Shown here: one piece after another, positions 6,803 through 7,272 of the stretch
Layout of the letters: each line of letters starts with the position of its first letter
Position numbering within the stretch: the stretch's first letter is position 1
Assembly (NCBI GenBank): GCA_964523165.1
Contig: CAZFXZ010000032.1
Span: 1-7,272 of the forward strand
Reading direction: 5' to 3'
DNA from: CAZFXZ01 sp964523165
Lineage (GTDB): Bacteria; Patescibacteriota; Patescibacteriia; JACRDY01
DNA: 7,272 bases
Position numbers and translations under genes: made by a program
Notes under the pieces: model-generated
What the model was told of the DNA's origin: nothing
Database searches by the model: none
Seen by the model: only the letters and a program-made list of their open reading frames with translations

Positions 6803-6820
6803 GCCGAAGTGGCGGAACTG
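6803..6820 (+). pseudogene. tRNA-Leu 5' fragment (acceptor and D-arm start)
   Basis: GCCGAAGTGGCGGAACTG matches the beginning of the intact tRNA-Leu at 6926 except for two acceptor bases, then diverges into GC-rich hairpins. Its acceptor strand GCCGAAG is the exact complement of CTTCGGC at 7108-7114 in the 3' fragment, not of the neighbouring intact gene. The tRNA-Leu words GCAGAC (6845-6850) and GCGCAC (6888-6893) recur downstream in the correct order, so decay by hairpin insertion in the D-loop is possible but weakly supported. Confidence 0.7.
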
Positions 6821-6881
6821 TCCCAGGAAGGGACCCCTTCGGGGGCAGACCCGCCGTCGTCCCTAAAGGGACTCTGGCGGG
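6811..6881 (+). repeat. GC-rich palindromic (REP-like) hairpin cluster
   Basis: Several stem-loops follow one another: GTCCC/GGGAC (6820-6824/6830-6834), CCCC-TTCG-GGGG (6834-6845, a UUCG tetraloop), GTCCC/GGGAC (6859-6863/6868-6872), and CCCGCC/GGCGGG (6850-6855/6876-6881) enclosing the last. The two GTCCC/GGGAC hairpins look like copies of one unit. GGCGG (6811-6815) inside the tRNA fragment can also pair with CCGCC (6851-6855), so two exclusive folds exist. The composition is much richer in GC than the flanking genes. Confidence 0.65.
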
Positions 6882-7043
6882 CACGGCGCGCACTTTATTA
6901 CAAAACTCCATTACCAGTAGCTGGGGCCGCGGTGGCGGAACTGGCAGACGCGCACGACTCAAAATCGTGTGGAGTTTTCTCCATGTGGGTTCGATTCCCA
7001 CTCGCGGCACCACTTACTGGTAATAGCGCACGCCTGTCCGCCA
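6875..7043. repeat. Imperfect inverted repeat framing the intact tRNA-Leu
   Basis: The inner arms are perfect: ATTACCAGTA (6910-6919) and TACTGGTAAT (7015-7024). Farther out, TGGCGGGCACGGCGCGCAC (6875-6893) is roughly complementary to GCGCACGCCTGTCCGCCA (7026-7043), with small gaps and mismatches. The left arm has about 16 extra bases between its two parts. The arms could pair in the precursor RNA, or be the ends of a small inserted cassette carrying the tRNA. Confidence 0.5.
6926..7012 (+). tRNA. tRNA-Leu (anticodon CAA)
   Basis: A complete class II tRNA of 87 nt. The acceptor GCCGCGG pairs with TCGCGGC, with one G-U at the seventh pair. The anticodon stem CACGA/TCGTG holds the loop CTCAAAA, giving anticodon CAA for UUG codons. 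The long variable arm GGAG-TTTT-CTCC is characteristic of leucine tRNA. The T-arm is GTGGG-TTCGATT-CCCAC. The discriminator is A and CCA is encoded. This is the only intact leucine tRNA in the window. Confidence 0.95.
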
Positions 7044-7058
7044 TAGCGATAGCGGCGG
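7038..7058 (+). repeat. Small GC-rich palindrome replacing the 5' end of the third tRNA copy
   Basis: CCGCC (7038-7042) pairs with GGCGG (7054-7058) around a loop containing the tandem hexamer ATAGCG x2 (7043-7054). It sits exactly where the acceptor and D-arm of the following tRNA-Leu fragment should start. It resembles the GC palindromes at 6811-6881 in style, though not in sequence. Confidence 0.5.
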
Positions 7059-7118
7059 CGGAACTCAAAATCGTGTGGAGTTTTCTCCATGTGGGTTCGA
7101 TTCCCACCTTCGGCACCA
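7057..7118 (+). pseudogene. tRNA-Leu 3' fragment
   Basis: Forty-five bases (7063-7107) are identical to 6957-7001 of the intact tRNA-Leu(CAA), covering the anticodon loop, anticodon 3' strand, variable arm and T-arm. It ends in CTTCGGC plus A and an encoded CCA. The 5' acceptor, D-arm 3' side and anticodon-stem 5' strand are absent. Relative to the intact gene, 17 bases are missing between two ACT repeats (GGCGGAACT joined to CAAAA). It cannot fold as a tRNA alone. Its 3' acceptor complements the 5' fragment at 6803-6809. Confidence 0.8.
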
Positions 7119-7125
7119 TCATCAT

Positions 7126-7202
7126 CGCGGGGTAGAGCAGCCAGGCAGCTCGCCAGGCCCATAACCTGGAGGTCGCCGGTTCAAATCCGGCCCCCGCAAC
7201 CA
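7126..7202 (+). tRNA. Initiator tRNA-fMet (CAT) with C33
   Basis: A 77-nt tRNA with bacterial initiator hallmarks: unpaired C1 and A72 (CGCGGGG / CCCCGCA), A11-U24 in the D-stem (GAGC/GCTC), T-loop TTCAAAT, and encoded CCA. The anticodon loop is CCCATAA, with CAT at 7160-7162. Position 33 (7159) is C instead of the near-universal U. The anticodon stem CCAGG/CCTGG has G30-C40 and G31-C39, but A29-U41 replaces the usual third G-C pair. It starts eight bases after the CCA of the tRNA-Leu 3' fragment, so it is almost certainly in the same transcript. Confidence 0.95.
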
Positions 7203-7207
7203 GAAGT

Positions 7208-7233
7208 ACCCTAGCTGAAAAGAGGGGGTTTTT
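7208..7233 (+). terminator. Weak intrinsic terminator after the tRNA cluster
   Basis: CCCT (7209-7212) can pair with AGGG (7223-7226) around a 10-base loop, and five T residues follow at 7229-7233. The stem is short, so efficiency is doubtful, but the position just after tRNA-fMet fits. Confidence 0.45.
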
Positions 7234-7272
7234 ATGTTGTTATTTTTATTGCGTGGAGGACGTCCCGCACAG
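7234..7272. other. Window edge, no gene seen; 8-bp palindrome
   Basis: An AT-rich stretch is followed by GCGTGGA and the palindrome GGACGTCC (7258-7265), then CGCACAG at the edge. The abrupt change to GC-rich sequence resembles the repeats at 6811-6881 and may be the start of another one. No coding signal is assignable. Confidence 0.25.

Noticed and set aside
6811..6881. CRISPR-like array because of the repeated GTCCC/GGGAC units
   Set aside because: There are only two short units, with no constant repeat length, no regular spacers and no cas gene. They read better as palindromic intergenic repeats.
6803..7118. Group I intron inside tRNA-Leu
   Set aside because: The break is in the D-arm rather than the anticodon loop, the insert is too short, and joining the flanks does not give a complete tRNA.
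6792..7162. Several overlapping short ORFs on both strands across the tRNA cluster (for example minus-strand peptides containing VGIEPTWRK or GNRTHMEK)
   Set aside because: They are translations of tRNA-Leu and GC-rich palindromes. Such peptides are a known class of spurious proteins over tRNA genes, and none has an independent coding signal.

Overview
The window looks like a compact, moderately AT-rich bacterial chromosome segment. It has seven protein genes, all on the minus strand, and a tRNA cluster plus a probable structured RNA on the plus strand. Genes overlap or nearly touch, none has a recognisable Shine-Dalgarno sequence, and TGA works as a stop (dprA, parB), so the UGA-recoded lineages are excluded. 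The gene set, short proteins and tight packing suggest a Patescibacteria/CPR-type organism, but that is an inference; no marker here fixes the phylum.

Layout: 1-1305 is the N-terminal 435 codons of topA, running off the left edge. It overlaps folC (1287-2588), which overlaps dprA (2585-3682) by a 4-base ATGA junction. Positions 3683-3969 hold no protein gene. They carry a strong plus-strand promoter (TTGACA, 17-base spacer, TGC TAATAT), a long helix whose G-U wobbles pair only in the plus-strand RNA, small hairpins, one with an anti-Shine-Dalgarno-like CCCCUCCU, and a bidirectional terminator. I read this as an undescribed ncRNA of about 235 nt. Next comes a second minus-strand operon: parA (5934-6707), an HD-domain nucleotidase-like gene (5351-5944), parB (4476-5330) and pth (3970-4479), joined by overlaps or a 20-base gap and ending at the shared terminator.

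From 6708 to 7272 the strand switches. Divergent promoters for parA (minus) and the tRNA cluster (plus) flank a 13-bp palindrome. The tRNA region is unusual. A 5' fragment of tRNA-Leu (acceptor GCCGAAG) lies just after the promoter. Then come GC-rich hairpins and an intact tRNA-Leu(CAA) with a different acceptor, set inside imperfect inverted repeats. After that is a 3' fragment of tRNA-Leu whose acceptor, CTTCGGC, exactly complements the first fragment. In effect an intact tRNA-Leu sits inside a split, decayed one. An initiator tRNA-Met follows, with C33 in place of the near-universal U33 and an A-U pair replacing one of the three conserved anticodon-stem G-C pairs.

Functionally, parA/parB point to chromosome segregation, dprA to handling of incoming single-stranded DNA, topA to supercoiling, pth to recycling of stalled peptidyl-tRNA, folC to folate polyglutamylation, and the tRNAs to translation. 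The HD enzyme between parA and parB probably acts on nucleotides. The best candidates for new biology are the 3722-3958 RNA and the nested tRNA-Leu arrangement.
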